The notes: a model not told the origin generated them from the letters alone. A stretch of DNA of 64,000 nucleotides from Rubrivirga sp046845755 (GCF_046845755.1 NZ_CP177357.1:1240001-1304000), one strand, 5' to 3'; shown: positions 50,488 through 59,747, numbered from the stretch's first letter. Program-made: numbers and translations.

Positions 50488-51813
50488 ATGCGCCCCCTCT
50501 TCGTCCTCGCCCTCGTCCTCCTCGGGCCGCTCGCCCAAGCCCAATCCGACATCCCCGGCGTCCTGCCGATGCGCGAGCGGGCAGCGGTCCAAGACGGCTG
50601 GCTGGTCGACCGCCTCGACACGGTCGTCCCGGCGCTGATGCGGCGCGAGGGGATCGACCTGTGGATCGTCTCGGCGCGCGAGTACAACGAGGACCCCGTC
50701 ATCGAGACGATGCTGCCGGCCACGTGGCTGGCGGCCCGGCGGCGGACCGTGCTCGTCTTTCACGACGACGGAACCGAGGTGGAGCGGCTGGCCGTCGCCC
50801 GATACGACGTCGGCCCGTTCCCGCGGGCGTGGGACCCCGAGAGTCAGCCCGACCAGTGGGCGCGCGTGGCCGAGATCGTCGCCGAGCGCGACCCCCGCCA
50901 GATCGCGGTCAACCGATCCGAGACGTTCGCGCTCGCGGACGGGATCACGGCGTCGGAGCTGGATGGGCTGACGGCGGCGCTGCCGGCGCGGTACCGCGAG
51001 CGCATCGTGTCCGGCGAAAAGCTGGCCATCGGCTGGCTCGAAACGCGGACCGCGGCGGAGATGGCCGTCTACCCGACCGTCGTCCGCATCGCCCGCGGCA
51101 TCCTCCACGAAGGCCTGAGCGAGGCGGCCATCACGCCGGGCGTGACGACGACCGACGATCTGGGGTGGTGGTACCGCGACCGGATCCGCGCGCTCGGCCT
51201 CACGACGTGGTTTCACCCCGGCGTCTCCGTCCAGCGCGCGGACGCGCCGGCGACCGGCGACGACTTTTCGAGCCGCCCCGCCGACAACGTGATCCAGCCC
51301 GGCGACCTCGTCTGGGTCGACTTCGGGATCTCGTACCTCGGGCTCCAGACCGACACGCAGCAGATGGCGTACGTGCTCCGCCCGGGCGAGACCGCCGCGC
51401 CCGCCGGACTGGAGGCGGGGCTCGCGGCGGCGAACCGGACGCAGGACCTGTTGACGGACGCGTTCGCCAGCGGGCAGTCTGGGAACGACATCTTGCGGGC
51501 GGCGCTGGAAGGGGCGCAGGCGGAAGGGCTTGCGGCGACCATCTACACGCACCCCATCGGCCTGCACGGCCACGGCGCCGGCCCGACGATCGGACTCTGG
51601 GACCAGCAGGGTGGCGTGCCGGGCCGCGGCGACTACCCGCTGTACCCCCACACGGCGCACTCAATCGAGCTCAACGCGGCCATCGCCGTCCCGGAGTGGG
51701 GCGGCAAGACCGTCCGGTTCATGCTGGAGGAGGACGCGTTCTTCGACGGCGAGTCGGTGGGCTACATCGACCCGCGCCAGCAGGCGTTGCTGCTGATCCC
51801 ACGCCAGCCGTAG
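50488..51813 (+). CDS. Secreted M24-family Xaa-Pro aminopeptidase-like metallopeptidase
   Basis: 441-residue protein with signal peptide (ending LAQAQ) and a pita-bread fold. The five metal ligands are visible: Asp278 in WVDFGI, Asp289 in QTDTQQ, His362 in GHGAGP, Glu394 in SIELNA and Glu414 or 415 in MLEED. The N-terminal creatinase-like domain is about 25-190 (ALMRREGIDLWIVSAREYNED). It removes N-terminal residues, often before proline, here outside the cytoplasm. With the M14 enzyme at 38 kb and the gluzincin at 52 kb it adds to an extracytoplasmic peptidase set. Confidence 0.9.
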   Translation: MRPLFVLALVLLGPLAQAQSDIPGVLPMRERAAVQDGWLVDRLDTVVPALMRREGIDLWIVSAREYNEDPVIETMLPATWLAARRRTVLVFHDDGTEVERLAVARYDVGPFPRAWDPESQPDQWARVAEIVAERDPRQIAVNRSETFALADGITASELDGLTAALPARYRERIVSGEKLAIGWLETRTAAEMAVYPTVVRIARGILHEGLSEAAITPGVTTTDDLGWWYRDRIRALGLTTWFHPGVSVQRADAPATGDDFSSRPADNVIQPGDLVWVDFGISYLGLQTDTQQMAYVLRPGETAAPAGLEAGLAAANRTQDLLTDAFASGQSGNDILRAALEGAQAEGLAATIYTHPIGLHGHGAGPTIGLWDQQGGVPGRGDYPLYPHTAHSIELNAAIAVPEWGGKTVRFMLEEDAFFDGESVGYIDPRQQALLLIPRQP

Positions 51814-51901
51814 GCGGGGCCAGGCACGACCGGGCCCAGCCCGACGGTTCTGCCCTTGCACCCGCGAGCGGGTGTGCCTAGCGTCCCCAACCCCCGCACC
51901 G

Positions 51902-54900
51902 ATGACCCGGACGACGCGCGCCCTGAGAGGACTGACCGTGGTGGCCGCCCTCGTCGGGCTGGCCGCGAGCGCGGGCGCACAAGGGTTCGGCCGCAACAAG
52001 ATCCAGTACCAAGGCTTCGACTGGCACGTGCTCCGGACCGAGCACTTCGACGTCTACTACTACCCCGAGGCGGAGGACCTGGCGGCGATTGGCGCCGAGA
52101 CGGCCGAGGACTGGTACGAGGTGCTCGAGACGCGCTTCGACCTGTCGCTGAACCACCGCGTCCCGCTCGTCTTCTACGCGACCAACCTCCACTTCAAGCA
52201 GACCAACATCACGCCGGGCTTCATCCCCGACGGCGTCGGCGGCTTTTTCGAGTTCCTCAAAGGGCGCGTCGTGATCCCCGCCGACGGCGACCTGGGCCGC
52301 TTTCAGCGCGTGATCCGCCACGAGCTGGTCCACGTGTTCACGTTCAACAAGCTGGCCCGCGTGCTCCGCGACCACCGGCGGCCGACCGACCAGTTCCTGC
52401 CGCTGTGGTTCACCGAGGGGCTCGCGGAGTTCTGGAGCGGCGAGCCCGACATGCAGCACGAGATGATCCTGCGCGACGCCGTCGCGTCCAACTTTTTCGT
52501 GCCGCTCCACGACATGGGCCGGATTGCGGGGTCGTTCGTGATGTACAAAGAAGGGGAGGCGTTCTGCCGGTTCGTGGCCGAGGAGTACGGCGAGGAGCGG
52601 CTGCTAGACCTCATCGAGGAGTCGTGGCGCTCCAGCGACTTCGGGGACGTCCTGGCGGTCGTGCTCGGCGAGGAGGACGTGTCGGACGACTGGGAGGCGT
52701 GGATCCGGGCCCAGTACACGCCCAAGCTGGTCGGCGCGGACGTGGCCTCCCTCACGACGGCGCCCGTCGCCGCGCGCGGGTTCAACGCCAAGCCCGCCGT
52801 GTGGACCCGGCCCGACGGCGGGCGCGAGGTCGTGTTCTACTCGAACCGGGGCAGCTACTCGGCGATCCTGGCGCAAGCGGTGGGCCCGAATCTGGAGCCG
52901 ATCGGCGACCCGCGCCGCGTCGTGGAGGCGGGGCGGTCGCTCGACTTTGAGGCGTTTCACCTGTTCGAGAGCCGCTTGGACGTGAGCCCCGACGGCGTGC
53001 TCGCGTTCGTGTCCAAGCGCGGGGCGACCGACGTGATCCACCTGCTCGACCTGGCGACCGGCGACCGCCTGGCGATGCTGGGCTTCGACGAGCTGGTCGC
53101 CATCTACTCGCCGACGGTCGCCGAGGGCGGCGACCGGGTCGTGTTCGCCGGCATCGACCGGGGCGGGCAGGCCGACCTCTACGTCTACGACCGGGCCTCG
53201 GGCGTCCTGCGCCAGCTCACGAACGACGCGTACACCGACCGCGAGCCGGACCTCTCGCCCGACGGGCGCATGGTCGTCTTCGCCTCGGACCGGACGGCCT
53301 ACGGGCCCGAGGGCGCCTTCAACTTGTTCACGCTCGACATCGACACGGGCGCGCTCAATTACGTGACGGCCGGGCCGCAGGTCGACATCTCGCCCCGCTG
53401 GAGCCCGACCGGCGACCGGGTCGCGTTCGCCAGCGCCCGCCGCGAGGCCGACGGCAAGTTCAGCGCCCAGGACCTCTGGCTGGCGACGCTCGACGCCCCG
53501 CGCGTGCTGGCAGGGGAGGGCGCGGACGCGAGCCCGGCGACGGCCGAGATCCCCGGGGGCGCCGAGCTTCTTCCCGACGACGACACCGCCGTCGAGCTCC
53601 GCCAGCTCACGCGCTTCGCCTCCGCCGGCTTCGACCCGTTCTGGGCCGACGAGGGCTCGCTCGTGTTTGCGGCCTTCGAGGACTTCCGCTTTACCGTCCG
53701 CTCGCTCGACCTCGACTCGCTGGCGGCGGCGCCCGAGCAAGTCCTCGCGGCCGGCGTGCCGCCGGTCGCCGAGCCGTGGACATACGCCCGCTACGAGGTC
53801 GACGGCGTCGAGGGCGAGCCGTACACGCGGCGCTACCAGCTCGACATCGCCCAGGGCGGCTTCGCCACGACGACGACCGCGAGTGCCTCGGCGGGCGGGG
53901 CGACGGTCGCGTTCTCGGACCTGCTCGGCGACGACCGGATCTACGTCACCGCGTACTCGGCCAACTCGCTGCAGGGCGGCCGCTCGTTCCTCGATGGTCT
54001 CAACGTGTCCGTCACCCGGCTCCACCTCGGCCGCCGGGCAAACGTCGGCTACGGCGCGTACCGGCTGGCGGGCCCGCGCTTCGACCGCTCCGACCCCTCG
54101 CAAGCCTCGCGCATTCCGGCCTACGAGCAGCGTGTCGGCGTGCTCGGCCTGGTGAGCTACCCGCTGTCGCTGTTCCGCCGCGTCGACCTCGAGACGTCGT
54201 TCGGCTACGGCGAAAAGTCGGGCCTCCTCCGCACGTCGGACCGGACGCAGACCGTGTTCGACACGCTGCGGACGGCGACGCTGTCAAACGCGCTGTCGCT
54301 CGTCGAGGACCACGCGCTGTATGGGCCGTGGGGCCCGGTGCAGGGCTTCCGGGGGCGCCTCGCCGTCGGCTACGCGACGGACCTGTGGCAGTCGAACGAG
54401 AGCTACTACTCGGTGACGGTCGACCTCCGCCACTACCTGCGCATCACGAACGACGTGCAGCTGGCGTCGTGGGGGCTGTTTCAGGGGAACGTCGGGCGGC
54501 GCGCGCGGCTCAACCTGATCGGCGGGTCGTGGTCGCTGCGCGGCTTCCCGTTCCTGCGCGTGCGCGGCTCGAAGGTGTGGTTCACGTCCCACGAGCTCCG
54601 CTTTCCGGTGATGCGCCGGCCGCCGCTCTTCCCGATCCTGGCCGGCATCCGGGGGGCACTCTTCGTCGACGCCGCGCACAACTGGACCGACGGCTACAAC
54701 GACGTCTTCCGCGACCCGGACTTTAGCAGCTTCGACCAGGGCGAGCCGCTGCTCGTGGGCACCACGAAGGGCTCGTTCGGCGTCGGCCTCCGCACGAGCA
54801 TTCTGGGCGCGATCGTGCTCCGCTACGACGTCGGCTACCGCTTCGCGGACGGGCTCGACTGGGACGAGAAGACGCGCTTCGGGCAGTTCTTCTTCGGCTA

Positions 54901-54910
54901 CGACTTCTGA
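51902..54910 (+). CDS. Trimodular outer-membrane protein: gluzincin peptidase, TolB-like propeller, beta barrel
   Basis: 1002-residue exported protein. Signal peptide to about residue 27. The first domain (30-280) is a peptidase-MA-like gluzincin: EHFDVYYYP, His140-Glu-Leu-Val-His144 in RHELVHVF and downstream Glu172 in WFTEGLAEFWSG. Next comes a PD40/TolB-type six-blade propeller (about 290-610), with DREPDLSPDGRMVVFASDR and DISPRWSPTGDRVAFAS. The last about 330 residues (from 680) are a BamA/TamA-like barrel: LHLGRRANVGYGAYRL, RGFPFLRVRGSK, FPVMRRPPLFPILAGIRGALFVDA, and a final FGQFFFGYDF with aromatic terminus. All three modules look intact. Stop overlaps the next gene. Confidence 0.88.
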   Translation: MTRTTRALRGLTVVAALVGLAASAGAQGFGRNKIQYQGFDWHVLRTEHFDVYYYPEAEDLAAIGAETAEDWYEVLETRFDLSLNHRVPLVFYATNLHFKQTNITPGFIPDGVGGFFEFLKGRVVIPADGDLGRFQRVIRHELVHVFTFNKLARVLRDHRRPTDQFLPLWFTEGLAEFWSGEPDMQHEMILRDAVASNFFVPLHDMGRIAGSFVMYKEGEAFCRFVAEEYGEERLLDLIEESWRSSDFGDVLAVVLGEEDVSDDWEAWIRAQYTPKLVGADVASLTTAPVAARGFNAKPAVWTRPDGGREVVFYSNRGSYSAILAQAVGPNLEPIGDPRRVVEAGRSLDFEAFHLFESRLDVSPDGVLAFVSKRGATDVIHLLDLATGDRLAMLGFDELVAIYSPTVAEGGDRVVFAGIDRGGQADLYVYDRASGVLRQLTNDAYTDREPDLSPDGRMVVFASDRTAYGPEGAFNLFTLDIDTGALNYVTAGPQVDISPRWSPTGDRVAFASARREADGKFSAQDLWLATLDAPRVLAGEGADASPATAEIPGGAELLPDDDTAVELRQLTRFASAGFDPFWADEGSLVFAAFEDFRFTVRSLDLDSLAAAPEQVLAAGVPPVAEPWTYARYEVDGVEGEPYTRRYQLDIAQGGFATTTTASASAGGATVAFSDLLGDDRIYVTAYSANSLQGGRSFLDGLNVSVTRLHLGRRANVGYGAYRLAGPRFDRSDPSQASRIPAYEQRVGVLGLVSYPLSLFRRVDLETSFGYGEKSGLLRTSDRTQTVFDTLRTATLSNALSLVEDHALYGPWGPVQGFRGRLAVGYATDLWQSNESYYSVTVDLRHYLRITNDVQLASWGLFQGNVGRRARLNLIGGSWSLRGFPFLRVRGSKVWFTSHELRFPVMRRPPLFPILAGIRGALFVDAAHNWTDGYNDVFRDPDFSSFDQGEPLLVGTTKGSFGVGLRTSILGAIVLRYDVGYRFADGLDWDEKTRFGQFFFGYDF

Positions 54911-55986
54911 TGCGGCGCCTCCTCCTCCTGCTCCTGCTCTCGGGCTGCTCGACCATCAACCTGGGCGAGCCGCTGGGGGCGGTGGACACGCACGCGCCCG
55001 CCACGCCGATCGAGCCGCTGTGGGAGCGCGACGCCGAGGCCGCCTTCGGCCCGGCCGCCGCGTATGTCACCGAGGCTTACGTGGTCGTGGGGACGCGGAA
55101 GGGGGAGGTCGTCGTGCTCGACCGCGAGGACGGCGGGGTCGCCGCGCGCGGGGAGTTCGGGGAGAGCGTCGAGGGCCAGCTCGGCGTCTCGCCCGACGGC
55201 CGCGTGCTCTACGTGCCCACGGCCGAGGTCAAGGGCGGCGTCCAGGCCTTTGACGTGTCGCGGGGCGTCCGGCTCTGGCGCTGGCGCGGCGGGGCCGTGC
55301 AGGGCGGCGTCGCTCGCGTGGGCGCCTACGTGGTCGTGGGGATGCTCGACGGCCGCATCGTCGGGCTCGACGCCGAGACGGGGACCGAGCAGTGGACCGC
55401 GCAAGCGGGCGGGCACATCCAGGCGCCGCCCGTCGCCGTCGGCTCGGACGTGCTGGTGGCCGACGACAGCGGCCGGATCGCGCGGCTCGACCCGGCGACG
55501 GGACGGGAGCGCTGGGCCGTCGACACGGGCCACCCGATCTACGCTGCGCCCGCCGTCGCCGACGGCGCCGTCTACGTCTCGACCGCTCGCGGCGCGGTCC
55601 TCCGGCTCGACGCTGAGACCGGCACCGAGCGCTGGCGGATCGACACGGACCGCGTGCTCCGCGCAACGACCGCGTCGGTCTCCGGCGGCCGGCTGGCGGT
55701 CGGGTTCACCGACGGGACGACGCGCGTGCTCGACGCCGCGACCGGCGCCGAGCAATGGCGGCACACGATCGACGGGAACGTCGGCGCGCGCCCGGCCTGG
55801 ATCGGCGACGCGCTCGCGGTCGGCACGATGGACGAGCGGCTCTTGGTGCTCGACGGCGCGACGGGCCGCGAGCGGATGGCGTCGCCGCTCCGGGGCCGGG
55901 TCAAGAGCGCGCTCGCGGTCGGCGGCGGACTCCTCGTCGTGCTGATCGAGCCCCGCCACGTCGTCGCCTTCCACGCCGCGCCATGA
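54910..55986 (+). CDS. PQQ-like beta-propeller lipoprotein, BamB-like
   Basis: 358-residue lipoprotein (LLLLLLLSGC, Cys13) built from about seven propeller blades, each ending in a LDxxTGxExW-like turn: VVVLDREDGG, IVGLDAETGTEQW, IARLDPATGRERW, VLRLDAETGTERW, RVLDAATGAEQW. It looks like BamB, the Bam-complex scaffold, but the coupling to the preceding barrel protein suggests it is a dedicated partner of that protein. Starts on the last base of the upstream stop and its own stop overlaps the next gene by 4 nt. Confidence 0.87.
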   Translation: MRRLLLLLLLSGCSTINLGEPLGAVDTHAPATPIEPLWERDAEAAFGPAAAYVTEAYVVVGTRKGEVVVLDREDGGVAARGEFGESVEGQLGVSPDGRVLYVPTAEVKGGVQAFDVSRGVRLWRWRGGAVQGGVARVGAYVVVGMLDGRIVGLDAETGTEQWTAQAGGHIQAPPVAVGSDVLVADDSGRIARLDPATGRERWAVDTGHPIYAAPAVADGAVYVSTARGAVLRLDAETGTERWRIDTDRVLRATTASVSGGRLAVGFTDGTTRVLDAATGAEQWRHTIDGNVGARPAWIGDALAVGTMDERLLVLDGATGRERMASPLRGRVKSALAVGGGLLVVLIEPRHVVAFHAAP

Positions 55987-56744
55987 CCCGCCTCGCGCTC
56001 CTGTTCGCGGTCTTGGCGGCGCCGCTCGCGGCCCAGACCGCCCACCTCCGCGTCGACGCCCCGGCGGGCGCCGTCTTGGTCGATGGGGCGGAGGCGGGCG
56101 CGGCGGGCGCCTGGATCGCCGTCGCGCCCGGCGACCGTGCCGTCGCACTCGTCGACGACGCGAGCGCGTGGGACCCGCGCCGCGCCGACGCCGAGGTGTC
56201 GCTGGCGGCCGGCGACTCGGTCTCGATCCCGCTGGCGCTGCCCGTCCGGGTCCGCATCGAAAGCGTCCCGATCCGCGCGCTCATCGTCCGCCAAACGCCA
56301 GCAGGCGTCGACACGCTCGGCCGGGCGCCGCTCACGGTCGAGATCGGGCCCGACGAGTCGCTGGCGCTGCGGGCGACGCTGGCGGGGTACGAGGGGGTGA
56401 GTCGCGAGGTCGCCGCCGGCTCGGACCACGTGACGCTGATCCTGCCCCTCGGCGCCGGGACTGTGCCCGAGGCCGCGCTCCTGCCCACGCAGCGCTCCAC
56501 GACCGGGCGGACGCTCATCGACGTCGGGCTCGCCGCCGGGGCTGTGGCTGCGGGCGCGCTCGCGGTCACCCTGAAGTTCCGGGCCGACCGGATCGACGAC
56601 CGCTACCGCGACGAGACCTCGCTCGACTACGCCGACCCCGCCGTCCGGGACCAGGCCCTCGCGCTCGACCGGCAGTCGGCGCTGGCGCTCGGGGTGATGC
56701 AGGTCGGGTTGGGCGTGCTGGCGGTCCGGTTCGTGCTCCGGTGA
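55983..56744 (+). CDS. Exported PEGA-like protein with C-terminal membrane region
   Basis: 253-residue protein with signal peptide (ending PLAAQ), a PEGA-like beta domain at about 20-75 (HLRVDAPAGAVLVDGAEAG), a second one near 90-160 (VRIESVPIRALIV, TLAGYEGVSREV), and two hydrophobic stretches near the C-terminus (about 183-200 and 235-250; VGLAAGAVAAGALAV). PEGA domains occur in surface-layer and cell-wall associated proteins. Last gene of the three-gene envelope operon beginning at 51902; function otherwise unknown. Confidence 0.7.
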   Translation: MTRLALLFAVLAAPLAAQTAHLRVDAPAGAVLVDGAEAGAAGAWIAVAPGDRAVALVDDASAWDPRRADAEVSLAAGDSVSIPLALPVRVRIESVPIRALIVRQTPAGVDTLGRAPLTVEIGPDESLALRATLAGYEGVSREVAAGSDHVTLILPLGAGTVPEAALLPTQRSTTGRTLIDVGLAAGAVAAGALAVTLKFRADRIDDRYRDETSLDYADPAVRDQALALDRQSALALGVMQVGLGVLAVRFVLR

Positions 56745-56770
56745 CGCCCGGGGCGGAGGCGGGGCGTCGG

Positions 56771-56779
56771 TAGCTTGGC
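56771..56779 (+). promoter_or_regulatory. Putative -7 promoter box of the yqeY-like gene
   Basis: TAGCTTGGC, last T of TAGCTT 23 nt before the ATG at 56799. A clear TANCTTSG match. It argues for the ATG over the TTG at 56775, which lies within the box. Confidence 0.45.
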
Positions 56780-56798
56780 CCGACACGCCACGCTCGAC

Positions 56799-57242
56799 AT
56801 GCTCAAAGAGACGCTCGCCCGGGACCTTAAGGACGCCATGCGCCAGAAGGACAAGGTCCGACTCGGCGCGATCCGGATGCTCCAGTCCGCGATCACCACG
56901 AAGGAGAAGGAGACGGGGGAGCCCATCGACGGCGACGCGGCGACGGCGATCGTCGCCAAGCAGGTCAAGCAGCGCCGCGACTCGATCCAGCAGTTCACCG
57001 AGGCGGGCCGCGACGACCTCGCCGAGCGCGAGGCGGCCGAGCTGGGCTACATCGAAGCCTACCTCCCGGCGCAGGCAACCGACGAGGACATCCACGCCGT
57101 CGTGCTCGCGATCGTCACGCGGACGGGCGCGACGACGATGAAGGACATGGGCAGGGTGATGGGCGAGGCGATGTTGGAGCTCAAGGGCGTCGCCGACGGG
57201 GGCCGCGTCCAGGCCGTCGTCCGCCAGCTCTTGGGCGCGTGA
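56799..57242 (+). CDS. yqeY: GatB/YqeY domain protein
   Basis: 147-residue helical protein of the YqeY family, related to the tail domain of GatB, which binds tRNA. Conserved KDAMRQKDKVRLGAIRMLQSAI, QVKQRRDSIQQF, AELGYIEAYLPAQ and GRVMGEAMLELKGVADGGRVQAVVRQLL. Usual length. Function in bacteria not firmly known; tRNA-dependent amidotransferase-like role is inferred from the domain. Stop overlaps the cvpA start (GTGA). Confidence 0.93.
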   Translation: MLKETLARDLKDAMRQKDKVRLGAIRMLQSAITTKEKETGEPIDGDAATAIVAKQVKQRRDSIQQFTEAGRDDLAEREAAELGYIEAYLPAQATDEDIHAVVLAIVTRTGATTMKDMGRVMGEAMLELKGVADGGRVQAVVRQLLGA

Positions 57243-57820
57243 ACGGGCTCGACGCCGCGCTCGGGCTCGTGCTGGCGTTCGGGATCTGGCGGGGGCTCCG
57301 GACCGGCGCGCTTCTCCAGATCGTCAACTCCGTCGGCTGGGTGGCCGGGTTCATCGTCGCCACGGCGCTGATGGGGCCGGTCGGCCGGCTCGTCGCCTTC
57401 AGCCTGGGCGTCAGCGACCGGACCGCGCCCGTCCTCGGGTTCGTCGTCACGTTCGGCGCCGTGCTTCTTGGCCTCACCATTGTCGCGACGGTCTTCCGCA
57501 AGACGCTGGAGGCGATCAAGCTGGGCGTGCTCGACACGGCCGCTGGCGGCGCGTTCGGTGCGTTCCGCGCGGCGTTCGGGCTGAGCGTCTTCCTGTTGGC
57601 GACGTCGTTCTCGCCGTTCCAGGGCGGCGACCCGCTGTTCGTCGACGCCGAGACGCGCGAGTCGTCGGTGCTCTACGACCCCGTCGAGTCGCTGGCGCCC
57701 GAGGTGTGGGGCGCCATCCGCGCGGCGACGCCGGGCTTGCAGGCAGCCCTTGTCGACAAGTTTCACACCTGGCAGGAGGGCCGCCCCGAGGCGGTCACCG
57801 GCGAGGCCCCGCTGGAGTAG
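57239..57820 (+). CDS. CvpA family membrane protein
   Basis: 193-residue protein with four membrane helices (about 5-25, 30-52, 62-85, 105-125), typical of CvpA: LDAALGLVLAFGIWRGLRTG and GFIVATALMGPVGRLV. CvpA proteins are linked to colicin V production and envelope stress; molecular role unclear. The C-terminus is a soluble tail after residue 135. Begins inside the yqeY stop, and converges with the TonB-domain gene (3 nt apart). Confidence 0.9.
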   Translation: MNGLDAALGLVLAFGIWRGLRTGALLQIVNSVGWVAGFIVATALMGPVGRLVAFSLGVSDRTAPVLGFVVTFGAVLLGLTIVATVFRKTLEAIKLGVLDTAAGGAFGAFRAAFGLSVFLLATSFSPFQGGDPLFVDAETRESSVLYDPVESLAPEVWGAIRAATPGLQAALVDKFHTWQEGRPEAVTGEAPLE

Positions 57821-57823
57821 CGG

Positions 57824-59599
57824 TCAAATCTCGAACCGGACGACCACCTGAGACCGCAAGCCGGTCGGCTGGCCGTCGACGACGGGCGGGACGAAGCGCA
57901 TCTCGCGGACGACCTCCTCGGCGAGCCCGTCGAGCCCGCCGCCAATCGGCGTCGGGACGGCGGTGCGGATGACCCGGCCGGTCGGGTCGGTCTGGAACAG
58001 GACCAGCACGTCGCCCTCAATGCGGCCGATCGTGGCCCAGCGCGGATACTCGGCCTCGTCGAGGCGGCGGCGGATCACGTCGGGGTTCGCGAGCCGGCCA
58101 AAGTCGAAGCCGGGCAGGAAGGCGACACCAGTGCCAGTCGCGGGCGCGGCCGGGGTCTGAGCGGTGGGGGCCGGCGACCGGTTGGCGCGCAGGTCGGCGA
58201 GCTCGGCCGCGAGGCGGTCGCGCTCGTCGGCCAGCGCTTCCCGCTCGGCGTTCGCCGCCGCGAGCCGGTCGAGCAGGGCCGCTCGGTCGGCGGTAGCAGC
58301 GGAGCCGAGGGAGCCGGCGGATTCCAGGGCGCGGCGCTCGGCCTCAAGCGCGGCCCGGTCGGCAGCCAGCAAGGCGCGGTCGCGCGCGAGCGCGGCCCGG
58401 AGCGCGTCGAGGTCGCCGCTCGGAGGGGCCGCCGGGCCGCCGGCCTGCGCAAGTTGTTCGCGGAGGGCGTCGACGGCCGCGGCGCTGGCGTCGCGCGCGA
58501 GGAGGGCGTCGTCGCGCTGGGCGTAGGCGGCGTCCCGGTCGGCGTTCGCCCGGTCGCGGGCGGTGATGGCGCGGTCGCGGTCGGCGACGGTCTGGGCGAG
58601 ATCCCGCTGGGCCTGCGCGAGCTGGGCCTGCACCGGGCCGAGCCGCCCCGTGCGGTCGGCCTGCTCCGCGGACAACGCCGCGCGCGCACCGTCAGCGGCC
58701 ACCAGGTCGCGGCGCAGACGGTCGACCTCGGCGCGCAGGCGAGCGGCGTCCTCAGCGGCGCGTCGCGATGAGGCGGTGCGGGCGTCGGCGGTCTCGGCCC
58801 GCTCGCGCAGGGAGGCGAACGCGGTCGCGAGCCGGTCGCGCTCGACGTTCGCCCGGTCGAGCGCGGCCGCGAGCTGGCGGCGCTCGGCCTGGAGCCGCCC
58901 GACCTCGGCGCCCAGTCGGTCGCGGTCGGACACGAGCGCTGCCAGCCGCTCGGAGGGGCCGGATTGCGACCGGGCTTCGGCGCGCTGGCGGTCGCGGAGG
59001 GCGGCGTCGCGTTCGGCGCGCAGGCGGTCCCGCTCGCGCGCCATCCGCTGGCGGTCGGCGACGAGCCGGTCGAGCTCGACCCGCAAGCGCGCGGCTTCGG
59101 GATCGAGCTGTGCGCCGCGGGGAGCAGCGGGACGGGCGACGCCCGATCGGGGGCCGGCGGCCGGGGTCCGCACCGAGGGTGAACGCTCGGCGCTCCGCAA
59201 GCCGCGGCCGTCGACGCCGTCGGCGACCGCGAGCCGGGCGGGCCCGGGGGCGACGCGACGGCGGTCGTGTCGGACGTAGGCGGTGACCGGCCCCCGGGCG
59301 TCTAGGATCGGCTCGCGCGAGACGAGCCGGACGCTCCGGCCGTTCGCGGCGAGGTACAGCCCGCGCCCGTCGAACTGGCCGCCCCGACGGGCCCCGGCGA
59401 ACGGGCGGTCGGAGACGAGGTAGGTCCCGTCGCCGGGCACGGCGATCGTGAGCACCCCGAATGGGGTCTGGACGATCGGGCCGCCAATGGTCGCGACGCG
59501 GTCGCCGTCCACCGACAGGGTGGGAGCCACGACGCGGAGCGCCTGCGCCCGGGCGTCGACGGCGAGAAGAAGGACGGCGAAGAAGAAGAGAGTCCGCAT
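57824..59599 (-). CDS. Secreted coiled-coil protein with C-terminal TonB domain
   Basis: 591-residue exported protein. Signal peptide (MRTLFFFAVLLLAVDARAQ), a short beta domain (20-125), then a roughly 320-residue coiled coil from about 160 to 480 made of Arg/Ala/Asp heptads (LRAERDAALRDRQRAEARS), and a TonB-type C-terminal domain (about 510-591): YPRWATIGRIEGDVLVLFQTD, TAVPTPIGGGLDGLAEEVVREMRFVP, ending VVVRFEI. Normal TonB is anchored by an N-terminal membrane helix and coupled to ExbB/ExbD; here the N-terminus is a cleavable-looking signal and no exbBD is near. It could span the periplasm as a structural linker. Start at ATG 59599 for the signal. Confidence 0.8.
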   Translation of the reverse strand: MRTLFFFAVLLLAVDARAQALRVVAPTLSVDGDRVATIGGPIVQTPFGVLTIAVPGDGTYLVSDRPFAGARRGGQFDGRGLYLAANGRSVRLVSREPILDARGPVTAYVRHDRRRVAPGPARLAVADGVDGRGLRSAERSPSVRTPAAGPRSGVARPAAPRGAQLDPEAARLRVELDRLVADRQRMARERDRLRAERDAALRDRQRAEARSQSGPSERLAALVSDRDRLGAEVGRLQAERRQLAAALDRANVERDRLATAFASLRERAETADARTASSRRAAEDAARLRAEVDRLRRDLVAADGARAALSAEQADRTGRLGPVQAQLAQAQRDLAQTVADRDRAITARDRANADRDAAYAQRDDALLARDASAAAVDALREQLAQAGGPAAPPSGDLDALRAALARDRALLAADRAALEAERRALESAGSLGSAATADRAALLDRLAAANAEREALADERDRLAAELADLRANRSPAPTAQTPAAPATGTGVAFLPGFDFGRLANPDVIRRRLDEAEYPRWATIGRIEGDVLVLFQTDPTGRVIRTAVPTPIGGGLDGLAEEVVREMRFVPPVVDGQPTGLRSQVVVRFEI

Positions 59600-59747
59600 G
59601 GAGAGAGGGGGGCTGGCCCGGACAAGAGAGCGCTGAACCTCGGCGGAGGCCTGGGGCTCTGGGGGGCCGACACGTAACGCCCGCGTGACCAATCCGGTCC
59701 TTGGTCGGCCGTGTCTCAGCGCCGGGCGTGGCCGTCTCGACTCCGGA

